Positions 43,108 through 51,889 of a stretch of DNA of 64,000 nucleotides are shown here, in pieces. The DNA comes from Actinomadura opuntiae (GTDB taxonomy: Bacteria; Actinomycetota; Actinomycetes; Streptosporangiales; Streptosporangiaceae), in assembly GCF_030283205.1 (NCBI RefSeq), contig NZ_JASNWF010000010.1:248001-312000 (forward strand), written 5' to 3'. Position 1 is the first letter of the stretch, and each line of letters starts with the position of its first letter. A program made the position numbers and the translations under genes. Under the pieces are notes generated by a model. It saw only the letters and a program-made list of their open reading frames with translations, searched no databases and had not been told where the DNA came from.

Positions 43108-43619
43108 GCCGCCCGCGACCGCTGGTGCTGACCGCGTTCGGCGGGGGCACCCGTGTGCCGGCTGCGGTTATAGGTAGCGGAGGCAAACCTGGTGCGGCCT
43201 AGGAGTTCATCCGAGGCCCGCACCAGTTCAGTGTCCTAGCTCGTCGGCGGTTGGTGGAGCTCGGCGCCGGCCTGCTGTACCGACAGCATCCTCACGGGGT
43301 GCTGGGGGAGCGGTCGGGGGCCGTCGGTCTCGATGAGGTGGGTGGGGCCGTAGGGCCAGGGGCCTGCGATGAGTGCGGTGAGGTTGGTGCCGGGCCAGTG
43401 ATCGACCTCCAAGGTCGGTTTCGGACTGACGGGTCGTCACGCGTGGCCCGTTACGGCACCACCGCGCCGCCCGGGGTTCCTCTGAGGGTGGGGCAACAAC
43501 TGGACACCGGGTCAGTGCGAAAGCAGGGGCCAGTGCGAGGCGAGCGGCGTGTCGTTCACCGGCTCATCCACCTCCAGGACGTGCTTCATCCGGTCCGCTT
43601 CCGGTCGAGGTGTCCGTAT
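43108..43619. other. Debris region with one unidentified minus-strand frame
   Basis: From about 43430 to 43237 the minus strand is open and reads TLEVDHWPGTNLTALIAGPW then PYGPTHLIETDGPRPLP, ending in a stop. It has coding character and looks like the C-terminal tail of a lost gene, but I do not recognise it. Nothing else is supported here. Confidence 0.35.
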
Positions 43620-43804
43620 GGTCGGAGGGCGTGGCCGCGGGCGTGATCCGCCTGTTCACCGACGAGGGCCAAGTGTTCGAGGGCCCGGTCGGCACGGCCA
43701 CCTGGCACGCGACGCCACGCGTGTCACCGTACGTCCGCGCCGAGGTCCGCCATCCGGACGGTTCGATGGCCGCCCCCACCAACCCGATCTTCCTCGGCCG
43801 CTGA
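43620..43804 (+). pseudogene. PHP/CehA-type metallohydrolase C-terminal scrap
   Basis: The frame reads GVIRLFTDEGQVFEGPVGTA, then VRAEVRHPDGSMAAPTNPIF and a stop, the typical end of CehA/McbA-family PHP-type metallohydrolases (TNPIWLG). The metal-binding N-terminal domain is missing. Confidence 0.5.
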
Positions 43805-44002
43805 GCCGGTCCAGGGCCTTCACGTGCGGTTCCGCGAGCGCGCGGAGAAAGCGCGTCCAGAACGTCGGCGGTGAACCGCCGAGCGAGGCGAGCGCCTTTC
43901 CGGCGCCGCACCGGTTCGCTCCTGAGAAGTGAGTGGCCGGTCGTCCCCCGCAGGTGTGCGGCGAAGCCGCGCTTGACCGGTTCCCCCGCCGGCCCTATTT
44001 TC

Positions 44003-44028
44003 TTTACGTGCCAGTTCCGTTTCGTAAA
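44003..44028. promoter_or_regulatory. Probable operator of the TetR/NmrA pair
   Basis: TTTACG (44003-44008) and CGTAAA (44023-44028) flank the asymmetric sequence TGCCAGTTCCGTTT in an AT-richer stretch 13 bases before the GTG at 44041. This is typical of TetR autoregulatory sites. Confidence 0.5.
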
Positions 44029-44040
44029 TGAGGGGTCGGT

Positions 44041-44640
44041 GTGTCAGGGGCGGGTGAGGGTTCGCTGACGCGGGGCAGGCCGCGTGACAGCGGCCGTGAC
44101 GTCGCAATACTCGACGCGACGCTGCGTCTGCTGACCGAAGTCGGGTACGACCAGCTGTCCATCGAGGCGGTCGCGACCCGGGCCGGGGTCGGTAAGCCGA
44201 CGGTCTACCGGCGCTACGCCGGCAAGGCCGCGCTGGTGGCCGCGGCGGTCGAGCGCCGCGCGGTGGACACTCCACCGGTCACCTGGACGGGTGATCTTCG
44301 CGAGGTCTTGCTGGAGCTCGTGCGGTGGCTGGCGCGACAGATCGGTGAACAGGAGGTCGGGCTGCTCGGCGCCCTGTTCGCGGGCATGCGCAGCGACCCG
44401 GAGCTCGCCGCGGCCATGCGGCGGATCCTGCGCCGCGACGGGGCGATGATGACCGAACAGCCGTTTCGCAGTGCGACCGAGAGCGGCGAACACCTGGTGC
44501 CCGGAGCGGCCGGGCTGTTCGCCGAGATCGCCCCGGCCGTCATCGTTCACCGGCTCGTCTTCGCCGGCGAGCCCTGCGATCAACGATTCCTCGCTCACCT
44601 CGTCGACGACATCCTCCTGCCCCTGCTACGGCGCCGGTGA
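44041..44640 (+). CDS. TetR-family transcriptional regulator
   Basis: A 199-residue regulator starting with GTG 44041. The HTH spans about 20-68 (VAILDATLRLLTEVGYDQLS, EAVATRAGVGKPTVYRRYAG). The C-terminal domain has the LFAGMRSDPELAAAMRRILR helix and a terminal TetR_C-like segment (PCDQRFLAHLVDDILLPLL). It lies 140 bases upstream of an NmrA-like oxidoreductase in the same direction and probably controls both through the TTTACG/CGTAAA site. Confidence 0.9.
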   Translation: MSGAGEGSLTRGRPRDSGRDVAILDATLRLLTEVGYDQLSIEAVATRAGVGKPTVYRRYAGKAALVAAAVERRAVDTPPVTWTGDLREVLLELVRWLARQIGEQEVGLLGALFAGMRSDPELAAAMRRILRRDGAMMTEQPFRSATESGEHLVPGAAGLFAEIAPAVIVHRLVFAGEPCDQRFLAHLVDDILLPLLRRR

Positions 44641-44781
44641 GGCGGCGCATCGCCGTCCTCGCCCCCGCGTGGACGGCCGCGGCCCGACCGGCTGTCCCTC
44701 GCCTTCGGCACACGTCCTGGCGGCCACCGAACGCTTCGGCGTCCGACCACGCGGTCCAGCGCGAAACATCGACAGAAGGGC

Positions 44782-45645
44782 ATGATCATGATCGTCATCA
44801 CCGGCGCGACCGGCGCCCTCAACGGCGCCACCGTCGAGCACCTGCTCAAGCGCATCCCCGCAGACGAGATCGGCGTCAGCGTCCGCGACGTCGCCAAAGC
44901 ACAGCACTTCGCCGACCGGGGCGTGCGCGTACGGCGTGGCTCCTACGACGACCCGGCCGCGTTGCGTGAGTCGTTCGAGGGCGCCGATCAAGTGCTGCTC
45001 GTGTCCCAGAACGACCCCCACGGCGACGGAGTCGGCCTGCACCGCACGGCGATCGAGGCCGCGGTCGCGGCGGGCGCCCGGCGCATCCTGTACACCGGTC
45101 ACCAGAACGTGCGCAGCGACAGTCCGTTCGCCCCGGCGCGTGAACACGCCGCCACCGAGGCGCTGCTCGCGGACTCCGGAACTGCCTGGACCTCGCTGCG
45201 CAACGGCTTCTACGCCCACAGCCTCGACTGGCTGCTCGGCCCCTGGCGGCAGACAGGAGTCATCGCCGCGCCGGCGGACGGCCCCGTCTCGTGGACGGAC
45301 CGCGCCGACGAGGCCGAGGCCGCGGCGATCATCCTCGCCGGGCAGCGCCCGTTCGACGGTCCCGTCACGCTCACTGCCCGCCGCGCCGTCACCTTCGACG
45401 ACATCGCCACGATCGCCACGGAGATCACCGGCCGCGACATCAGGCGAGTCGTCGTGGACGACGAGCAGTGGATCGCCGACCATGTCGCGGCCGGCATGCC
45501 GGAGTCCATGGCCCGCTTGCTGCTGCCGTTCTTCGAGGCCGCGCGAAGTGGCCATTTCGCAGAAACCGACCCGCTCCTGGCCGAACTCCTCGGCCGCGAA
45601 CCACGGACGGTCGCCGACCTGCTCACCGACCGCGTCACCGCCTGA
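44782..45645 (+). CDS. NmrA-like NAD(P)-binding oxidoreductase
   Basis: A 287-residue atypical SDR. The Rossmann motif GATGALNGATVEHLL is near residues 8-22, where the usual GATGxLG has lost its last Gly to Asn. The second part (RRGSYDDPAALRESFEGADQ, VLLVSQND) and YTGHQNVRSDSPFAPAREHA match NADPH:quinone oxidoreductase 2/NmrA proteins. The C-terminal substrate domain is normal. It probably reduces quinones or senses NADP(H). ATG 44782 or 44788 is the start; an AGAAGGG site is upstream. Confidence 0.88.
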   Translation: MIMIVITGATGALNGATVEHLLKRIPADEIGVSVRDVAKAQHFADRGVRVRRGSYDDPAALRESFEGADQVLLVSQNDPHGDGVGLHRTAIEAAVAAGARRILYTGHQNVRSDSPFAPAREHAATEALLADSGTAWTSLRNGFYAHSLDWLLGPWRQTGVIAAPADGPVSWTDRADEAEAAAIILAGQRPFDGPVTLTARRAVTFDDIATIATEITGRDIRRVVVDDEQWIADHVAAGMPESMARLLLPFFEAARSGHFAETDPLLAELLGREPRTVADLLTDRVTA

Positions 45646-45702
45646 GTCAGCGCCGCAGGTCCCAACGCCGGCACGCCGGCCGCGCCCGCGCGCGGCCAAC
45701 AG

Positions 45703-45905
45703 CGCTAGGAGCAGGATGGCGCCACCGTTGATGATGTCGACGGCCCAGACGACCTCGGAGCCGAACTCGCTGACTTGTGCGATGAGCTGCGTCAGCCCGG
45801 CTTCTCCGTTAAGGATCCGCCGCGACAGTGAGCGCTCCCATCCGGGCCGATCACCACGGCGTGATGGTGTTCCTTGCTGATATCGATGCCAGCCCACACC
45901 TTGTG
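45703..45905 (-). pseudogene. IS110-family transposase, N-terminal remnant (second type)
   Basis: From 45905 leftward the frames read KVWAGIDISKEHHHAVVIGP and, after a shift, GLTQLIAQVSEFGSEVVWAV then DIINGGAILLLALLAARG, the N-terminus of a DEDD transposase of a subgroup different from the one at 40804-41700. It is cut off after about 65 codons. Confidence 0.7.
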
Positions 45906-46025
45906 CAACACCGTCTCCCGGGGACCGTGATCCGTGGAGTCCTGCAGACGACCTCGTCGGCTAGTTCGTTGAAGGCGGGCTCGGACGAGACCCCGGCGCC
46001 GGCCGGGCAGGGCAGGTGCCGGCGC

Positions 46026-46610
46026 TCAACGCGCGCTGCGCCGGCTCCGGTAGGCCGCGACGCTGGCCCGGTGCGCGCAGGCTCGGGTGCAGTACTGCTT
46101 CGAGCCGTTGCGCGAGAGGTCCACGAAAGTGGCCCGGCAGGTCGGCCCGGCACATACGCCGAGACGAGCGGGACCGAGCGTGGCGATCACGGAGGCCAGC
46201 GCGCTGAGCGTAGTCGCGGCAAGGTGCGCCGAGCAGCGGTCGGTGTCGGAGGTCACCTCGGTCCACCAGCGGTCGTCCTCGTGGCGCAGTACCGGGATGG
46301 CGCGGCTGCGACGCAGACCGTCGTTGATCAGAGCCGCGGCTTCGACCGCGTCCGCGTTGGCCCGTTCGAGCACCTCACGCACCGTCTCGCGCAACGCGCG
46401 GACTTCCGCCAGGTCGGCGCGGGTGAGATGGCGCGGACCGGTCCCTTTGTTCGCGGCCGAACTCGGAGGCTCAGCCGCGGGATGGTCGTCAAGGAAGTCC
46501 CGGAGCTGCTCCACGGTCTCGAGCGCGTCCTCTCCCTTGATCGGCCTCAAGGTGTTGGCCAGGTCGACGGCCGTCTGGACCACCGATGGGCTGTAATACG
46601 CATCCTGCAT
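46026..46610 (-). CDS. CGNR zinc-finger regulator
   Basis: A 194-residue protein. The N-terminal ABATE-like helical domain contains AVDLANTLRPI and DLAEVRALRETVREVLERAN. The C-terminal zinc finger has four Cys: CAGPTCRATFVDLSRNGSKQ followed by YCTRACAHRASVAAYRSRR. These are stress-responsive or metabolite-responsive regulators in actinobacteria. The ATG at 46610 has GGAG upstream. It is divergent from the MFS transporter gene, with a GTAACGTTAC palindrome between them. Confidence 0.88.
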   Translation of the reverse strand: MQDAYYSPSVVQTAVDLANTLRPIKGEDALETVEQLRDFLDDHPAAEPPSSAANKGTGPRHLTRADLAEVRALRETVREVLERANADAVEAAALINDGLRRSRAIPVLRHEDDRWWTEVTSDTDRCSAHLAATTLSALASVIATLGPARLGVCAGPTCRATFVDLSRNGSKQYCTRACAHRASVAAYRSRRSAR

Positions 46611-46632
46611 TTGACGTGTCTCCTCGCCGCCC

Positions 46633-46642
46633 GTAACGTTAC
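46633..46642. promoter_or_regulatory. Palindrome between CGNR regulator and MFS transporter
   Basis: GTAACGTTAC, a perfect 10-bp palindrome in the 50-base divergent intergenic region, in position to control both genes. Confidence 0.55.
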
Positions 46643-46660
46643 ACTCAAAGGAGCTTTAGC

Positions 46661-47839
46661 ATGTCACAGCATACGTGGCGGGGGACGACACCGCAGACGA
46701 TCCCGTCTGGAGGGGCCCGGGCACCGGAGCGAACCGACGCCCCGGACGGGCGTCGGCTGGGGCTGACCTTGGGGATGCTGGGGCTGCCGATGTACGTGGC
46801 ACTGGGAGCACCGTCGGTGGCCCTGCCGGCCATCGGCCGCGCGCTCGCGGTGCCGTTCGGGGCAACCGCATGGATTCTCGCCGCGTGGTCGCTGACCTCC
46901 GCGCTCGCGATGCCGGTCGCGGGCCGGCTGCTGGTCCGCTGGAGCCCCTTCCAGGTCCTCGTCGCCGGGGTCGTGGCACTCGCCGCGGGCTCCGCGCTCG
47001 CCGGAGCCGGGCCGACACTGTCCGTTGTGATCGTCGGCCGACTGATCGGCGGCGCCGGGGCGGGCGCGACCGTGATCGCCGTCTTTGCCGCGGCCACCGC
47101 CCTTCCCGGGCGGCAACGGATCCGCGCCCTGGGAATCATCGCGGCCGCGAGCGCGACGGCGTCGGGGTGCGGGACACTGCTGGGCGGCGCGGTGACCGCA
47201 TGGCTCGGGTGGCGTGCCGTGCTCGCGATCCCGGTCCTCGCGCTGCCCCTCCTGCTGGCCGCATTGCCGAGTAGGCGCGCGCTGACGCGGAGCGGTAGCG
47301 GCGTGCGAAACGGCTCGACCGGGCGACTCGATATCGTCGGCGCGGCCGTGCTGTCGGTACTCGCCGGCTCGTTGATCACGTTGCTGCAGGCACACTCGGT
47401 CGGCCTGCCCGCTCCGGTCACGCTCGTCGTGGCCGCCGCCGGGGTGCTCGCCGCCGTGGGACTGTGGTGGCGCGTGCGAAGCACGCCCGACGGGTTCGTG
47501 CCTCGGCGGGGGATCGCATCGCGCGGCTTCCTGGCGGCCGGGCTCATCGGCGGGACCGTCTTCGCCGGCTACTACGGGGTGCTGTTCCGCGCCCCGTCCC
47601 TGATCGAGCAGGCCACGGGGGGCGGCCCCCTGGAAGCCGGCGTGCTCTTGGTCCCGGCCGCCGCCTGCTCGGTGCTGGCCGGGCGGCTGGTCGGCACCTT
47701 GACCGACCGGTTCACCGGCTGGCAGGTGCCGGCCGGGCTCGCGGCACTCCCCCTGACCGGACTCGTCCTCAGCCTGACCCGGCGCCCTACCGCCGACCGC
47801 CGCCCCGAACCCGACGCCACGCGTGGGAGCCCGCGATGA
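46661..47839 (+). CDS. MFS transporter, shortened at the C-terminus
   Basis: A 392-residue major-facilitator protein. ATG 46661 is seven bases after AAAGGAG. About eleven hydrophobic helices can be counted. The loop motif between helices 2 and 3 appears as VAGRLLVRWSPFQVLV, and helix 5 has the antiporter-like SATASGCGTLLGGAVTAWLG. After helix 11 (PAGLAALPLTGLVLSL) the frame ends in a charged, non-membrane tail, so at least one helix of the usual twelve to fourteen is missing. Drug or metabolite efflux is likely for the family. It is followed 47 bases later by an epoxide hydrolase gene and divergent from a CGNR regulator. Confidence 0.8.
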   Translation: MSQHTWRGTTPQTIPSGGARAPERTDAPDGRRLGLTLGMLGLPMYVALGAPSVALPAIGRALAVPFGATAWILAAWSLTSALAMPVAGRLLVRWSPFQVLVAGVVALAAGSALAGAGPTLSVVIVGRLIGGAGAGATVIAVFAAATALPGRQRIRALGIIAAASATASGCGTLLGGAVTAWLGWRAVLAIPVLALPLLLAALPSRRALTRSGSGVRNGSTGRLDIVGAAVLSVLAGSLITLLQAHSVGLPAPVTLVVAAAGVLAAVGLWWRVRSTPDGFVPRRGIASRGFLAAGLIGGTVFAGYYGVLFRAPSLIEQATGGGPLEAGVLLVPAAACSVLAGRLVGTLTDRFTGWQVPAGLAALPLTGLVLSLTRRPTADRRPEPDATRGSPR

Positions 47840-47886
47840 CGGTCCATTCTGATCCGATAGCACCTTGACCAGTAAGGAGCCTTGCC

Positions 47887-49008
47887 ATGTCCGCCGAGCC
47901 GTTCGAGGTCAGCATCACCGAAGCCGAGATCGCGGACCTGCGTGAACGATTGCGACGGACACGGTGGCCCGAGCGCGAGCCGGTGGACGATTGGTCACAG
48001 GGTTTGCCGCTGGCGTATGCGCAGGAGCTTTGCCGCAGCTGGGCCGAGGACTACGACTTCGGGTTCGCCGAGCGGCTGAACGTGTTCCCGCAGTACCGCG
48101 ACACGATCGACGGGCTGGGCATCCACTTCCTACACGTCCGCTCACCGGAGCCGGACGCGTTCCCGCTCGTGCTCACGCACGGGTGGCCGGGTTCGGTGCT
48201 CGAGTTCCTGGAGGTTCTCGGCCCGCTGACCAACCCGCGCGCGCACGGCGGTGACCCGGCGGACGCGTTCCACCTGGTCGCGCCGTCGTTGCCCGGGTAC
48301 GGCTGGAGTGACAAGCCGTCGACGACCGGGTGGGGCATCACTCGCACCGCGCGCGCCTGGGACACGTTGATGGTCTCGCTGGGTTACGAACGGTACGGCG
48401 CGCAAGGCGGTGACTGGGGTTCGGCGGTGTCCGGGGTACTGGGCGAGGTGGCGCCCGAGCGGGTCGCCGGCGTGCACCTGAACCTGGGATCGGTGGCGGC
48501 GGGCACGTTCGACGACCCGACGCCCTCGGAGATGGCGAATCTCGAGGCCGAGAAGGAGATGCAGCGAACCGGCCGGGGGTACTCGGCGATCCAGGCGACC
48601 CGGCCGCAGACGCTCGGCTACGGCCTCACCGACTCCCCGGCGGGGCAGGCCGCCTGGATCGCCGAGAAGTTCTGGGCGTGGACGGACAACGACGGCCATC
48701 CCGAGGACGCGTTGTCGCGGCGGACGATCCTCGACGAGATCTCGGTCTATTGGTTCACCGCGTCGGCCACGTCGTCGGCGCGGCTGTACTGGGAGAGCTT
48801 CGCCAACTTCCGGGACAAGGTGACCGCGCCGTCCGGGCTGTCGGTCTACCCGCGCGACATAACCCGCCCGTCGAGGCGGGAGGCCGAGCTGCGGTTCACC
48901 GACCTGCGCTGGTTCGAGGAGCTGCCCCACGGTGGCCACTTCGCCGCGCTGGAGCAGCCGGAGTCGCTGGTCAAGCAGGTGCGCGGGTTCTTCCGCCTGT
49001 TCCGCTGA
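47887..49008 (+). CDS. Epoxide hydrolase (EHN-domain type)
   Basis: A 373-residue enzyme. The N-terminal EHN domain spans residues 1-110 (FEVSITEAEIADLRERLRRT, RWP). The alpha/beta hydrolase core follows, with oxyanion loop LTHGWPGSVLEF, nucleophile Asp in GAQGGDWGSAVS near residue 180, and catalytic His in LPHGGHFAALEQP. A Tyr pair for epoxide activation is plausible in EISVYWFTASATSSARLYWE. It hydrolyses epoxides to diols. AAGGAG lies upstream of ATG 47887. It is probably co-transcribed with the MFS transporter and controlled by the CGNR regulator. Confidence 0.92.
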   Translation: MSAEPFEVSITEAEIADLRERLRRTRWPEREPVDDWSQGLPLAYAQELCRSWAEDYDFGFAERLNVFPQYRDTIDGLGIHFLHVRSPEPDAFPLVLTHGWPGSVLEFLEVLGPLTNPRAHGGDPADAFHLVAPSLPGYGWSDKPSTTGWGITRTARAWDTLMVSLGYERYGAQGGDWGSAVSGVLGEVAPERVAGVHLNLGSVAAGTFDDPTPSEMANLEAEKEMQRTGRGYSAIQATRPQTLGYGLTDSPAGQAAWIAEKFWAWTDNDGHPEDALSRRTILDEISVYWFTASATSSARLYWESFANFRDKVTAPSGLSVYPRDITRPSRREAELRFTDLRWFEELPHGGHFAALEQPESLVKQVRGFFRLFR

Positions 49009-49335
49009 TCACCTCGTCCTCCAAGCCCCAGCCCTGCGCGGGCGGGTCAGGCCGCGCCGCAGGCAGAACGCGTCGTCGGTCCCGCCCACGACCACGCCGC
49101 ACAGACCGCGGGCGCACGCCTCGGGGTCAACGCGGACACCAGCCGCGGCGGCGATTGGCCGGGTGGACGTGCACCTGCGCGCGCGTCCTGGACCATGGGC
49201 GTAGTGACCATCGCGTCCCCGTCACTCCTGCTTAGCGGCCCGGTCGTGCCAGGTCACGAGCTACTCCGCGCCCGCTCTCCAAGACGATTCTGCGCGCATT
49301 GCGGGTCGCTTGGTCGTTGCGAATGGTCGTCGGAG
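49009..49335. other. Spacer with a possible minus-strand scrap
   Basis: On the minus strand 49030-49160 is open and reads VDPEACARGLCGVVVGGTDD then AFCLRRGL, which has coding character but no start or known family. Otherwise no gene is supported. Confidence 0.35.
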
Positions 49336-49797
49336 TCACTTACGGCGGAGGGTGCGGACGCCTGCGCCCGGGCGCCAGGTCCGGATGACGAGTTCGTCGC
49401 CCTCGACCGAGGTCAGCACGGCCTCGCGCAGGTCGAGTCGGAAGGCGTGGAAGTCGCCGGGCGGCTCGTCGCCGGTGGTGGAGGCCTTCTTCTCCTCCGG
49501 ATCGGTGATCTCGATCGCCACACCTGCGACCTTGGCGTCGCCGCCGTGCTCGGGGTCCGCCGGATGCGCGTGGATCGCGCAGCGGCCGTCCCGCTGCAGG
49601 TCGTGTGCCTTCACCGCGTGCAGCATCGAGCCGAACGAGAGGTCTGCGCCCTGGAAATCGACCTCCGAGCCGCTCACCCGTGGCGAGCCGTCCTTGCGCA
49701 GCGTCGCCAGGATGTGCGTCTTCTCGGCCTCGAACCGCGCCCGCACGGTCGCGGCCAGATCGGCCGCCTCCTCTTCGAATTGCCTCCATGTCGCCAT
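49336..49797 (-). CDS. Pyridoxamine 5'-phosphate oxidase-family (PPOX) protein
   Basis: A 153-residue split-barrel protein. RARFEAEKTHILATLRKDGS then PRVSGSEVDFQGADLSFGSM is the typical N-terminal flavin/F420-binding half of PPOX-family proteins. The middle contains GRCAIHAHPADPEHGGDAKV. ATG 49797 is chosen because the family N-terminus (MATWRQFEEEAADLAATVRA) begins there; no strong ribosome site is visible. It probably binds FMN or F420. Substrate unknown. Confidence 0.82.
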   Translation of the reverse strand: MATWRQFEEEAADLAATVRARFEAEKTHILATLRKDGSPRVSGSEVDFQGADLSFGSMLHAVKAHDLQRDGRCAIHAHPADPEHGGDAKVAGVAIEITDPEEKKASTTGDEPPGDFHAFRLDLREAVLTSVEGDELVIRTWRPGAGVRTLRRK

Positions 49798-49918
49798 CAG
49801 GCCAGTGTGCCCACCACCACCGACATTTCCGCGCGTGGCGCGGCACCGTGCTCGTGGGCGAGTAAGGGATGCGCGGTGAGCGGAACGTGCATCGGACGCC
49901 TGCCGGAGGGTCGGGTGG

Positions 49919-50299
49919 TCAGCCGCCGAGGTCCTGCAGTGCCCAGCTGTTGCCGTCGGGGTCCTGGAAATACGCGTAGGAGATGGTGGGCTTCCCGGGC
50001 GCGGACATGTCATTGACTTCGCTGATCTCCAGGCCGCGATTGGCGAGCTCTTCCCGAACCGAGTGGATGTCGGAAACGACCAGGTGCAGGTTCTGAATCG
50101 AGCCTGGCGCGGTGTTGACCCATCCCTCGCCGAAGCCGATCGAGCAGGCGGAGCCGGGCGGCGTCACCTGCACGATCCGGAGGCCGTCGGCAGGGGTGAT
50201 GTCGTGATCGAGCTCGAAGCCCAGTGTTTCGGTGTAGAAGGCGATCGAACGGTCCGTGTCGGATACGGGGATCGGGACGAGCTCGAGCTTGAACTCCAT
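49919..50299 (-). CDS. VOC-superfamily (glyoxalase/bleomycin resistance-like) protein
   Basis: A 126-residue protein of two beta-alpha-beta-beta-beta units: KLELVPIPVSDTDRSIAFYT with ETLGF in the first, and NLHLVVSDIHSVREELANRG with YFQDPDGNSWALQDL in the second. Candidate metal ligands are the Glu and His at strand starts. Such proteins are dioxygenases, lyases or resistance proteins; the exact reaction is unknown. A ribosome site (AAAGGACG) precedes ATG 50299. Divergent from an AraC-family regulator. Confidence 0.88.
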   Translation of the reverse strand: MEFKLELVPIPVSDTDRSIAFYTETLGFELDHDITPADGLRIVQVTPPGSACSIGFGEGWVNTAPGSIQNLHLVVSDIHSVREELANRGLEISEVNDMSAPGKPTISYAYFQDPDGNSWALQDLGG

Positions 50300-50564
50300 G
50301 GCAGGCCGTCCTTTCGCTTACGCGGTCTCACGCTTATCCGTGCAGTGCGTGCGCCCGGAACAGTGTTGACCAAGCAAATCACGTCGTCCCTCTGATTGTC
50401 ATGTGAATGCTGGGCCCGCCTTAAGGGGCTTTGATTCTGGGATTTCTGCTCGGTCCGAGGACGGCTGCCGGCGGCAGGAGTGGGATGCCGGGGCGGTGAG
50501 ATGCGCGAGGGTGTCCGCGGTCACCGGTGAAACGGGCTGGTCGGTGGGCTGTGACTTCGGCAGG

Positions 50565-51422
50565 ATGGCCCGGGTGGTCGGAGAATCGTCCTACGTGGAG
50601 CGAGCGCCCGCACCGGTGCTCGCGGCGGTGGTGTCATCGGTATGGATCCAGCAGGTAGGGGACCGGCCGCTGTCGCAGCGGCATTTGCCGCACGGTGGCG
50701 CCGAACTGCGATGCGTACTCGGTGAGACGCCGCGGCTGCTCGGGCCGCTGACCGCGTCGACGTACCAGGACATCCCGGCGGGTGGCACGGTCGTCGGGGT
50801 CCGTCTGCGGCCGGGTGTGCTCGGCGGCCTGGCCGGGATGCCGGCCGACGAGCTGGTCGACCAGGACGTCGCGGGCACCGACATCTGGCGCGGTTTCACC
50901 CGCCTGACGGATCTGCTCGGAGAGGCGGCGACACCACAGGCCGCGCTCGATCATCTCCAGTCGTTCGTCGCGCGGTCCGCCGGCGCGCATGACCCGCTGG
51001 TGAGCGAGGCCGTCCGGCACCTCATGCCGTGGCGCGGAGGAAAGCCGGCCGCCCTGCCCGGGTTGCTGTCCATCTCCGAGCGTCAGTTGCGGCGCCGGTG
51101 CCGGGCGTCGGTCGGCGTGGGCGTGAAGGAGTTGCATCGCATTCTTCGCCTGCAGGGTTTCGTCGCCCGGGTGCAGGCGTCGGTTGCTCAGCGGGGCGTC
51201 CTGCACGGCGACCTCGCGCGGTGGGCCGCGGAGACGGGCTACACCGACCAGGCGCACCTCGGACGCGAGTGCCGCCGGCTCGTCGGCGTGACGCCCGGCG
51301 AGCTTCTCGCGCAGACGGACGCGGCGTGCGGATGCGGGCACGATCACGCCGCGTCCTACGTCCCGATGCTCCGACCTGAGGATGGCCGTTTTGTACAAGA
51401 GCGGCACCGGGCCTCCGCCTAG
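50565..51422 (+). CDS. AraC-family transcriptional regulator
   Basis: A 285-residue regulator when started at ATG 50565; the frame is open upstream to 50403 but lacks homology. The N-terminal domain (LAAVVSSVWIQQVGDRPLSQ, DIPAGGTVVGVRLRPGVLGG) is the DUF6597-like sensor type. The AraC domain at the end has LLSISERQLRRRCRASVGVG and DLARWAAETGYTDQAHLGRE. A Cys-rich tail (ACGCGHDHAAS) may bind metal. It probably controls the divergent VOC gene and/or the three oxidoreductase-type genes that follow. Confidence 0.85.
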   Translation: MARVVGESSYVERAPAPVLAAVVSSVWIQQVGDRPLSQRHLPHGGAELRCVLGETPRLLGPLTASTYQDIPAGGTVVGVRLRPGVLGGLAGMPADELVDQDVAGTDIWRGFTRLTDLLGEAATPQAALDHLQSFVARSAGAHDPLVSEAVRHLMPWRGGKPAALPGLLSISERQLRRRCRASVGVGVKELHRILRLQGFVARVQASVAQRGVLHGDLARWAAETGYTDQAHLGRECRRLVGVTPGELLAQTDAACGCGHDHAASYVPMLRPEDGRFVQERHRASA

Positions 51423-51481
51423 CGTCGGGGTGATCTCGGGGGAGTCCCCGGGATGCCGGATGGATCACCGGAGGACCCGGA

Positions 51482-51874
51482 TTGACCGTGCTCAACGACG
51501 AGGCCCGCGCGCTGTTCGCCGGGCCGAACATCGCCCACATCGCCACGCTCCTGCCCGACGGCGGCCCGCACTCGGTGCCGGTGATGATCGACATCGAGGG
51601 CGACCACCTGGCCTTCTTCACCTCGCCCAACTCGCGCAAGGGCCGCAACCTGGCCGCGGACGACCGCATCGCGATCTCTGTGACGGACCGGGAGAACCTG
51701 GTCCTCAGCGCCCTCGTCCGGGGCCGTGTCGTGAAACGGGTCGGCGGCGACGCGGGCTGGGACATCGTCGATCGCATTTTCACCAAATACACCGGCGGCC
51801 CGTATCCGTTGCGCGAGGACCGCGAGGCGTTCCTCGTGCGGCCGGAACACGTGAGCGTCCCGAAGTTCGGATGA
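51482..51874 (+). CDS. F420-dependent PPOX-family oxidoreductase
   Basis: A 130-residue split-barrel protein. IAHIATLLPDGGPHSVPVMI leads to DHLAFFTSPNSRKGRNLAAD, the typical F420/FMN-binding sequence of Rv1155-like PPOX proteins, followed by IAISVTDRENLVLSALVRGR. TTG 51482 is six bases after GGAGG; GTG at codon 3 is possible. It is first of three closely spaced genes (gaps of 15 and 34 bases) with a DHFR-like reductase and an epimerase. Confidence 0.87.
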   Translation: MTVLNDEARALFAGPNIAHIATLLPDGGPHSVPVMIDIEGDHLAFFTSPNSRKGRNLAADDRIAISVTDRENLVLSALVRGRVVKRVGGDAGWDIVDRIFTKYTGGPYPLREDREAFLVRPEHVSVPKFG

Positions 51875-51889
51875 AAAGGAGCCAATGAT

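Noticed and set aside
44626..45897. 423-codon minus-strand open frame covering the NmrA-like gene
   Set aside because: Only its first 60 codons resemble a transposase N-terminus (reported as IS110 remnant); the rest is antisense shadow of the NmrA-like gene with a Rossmann motif.
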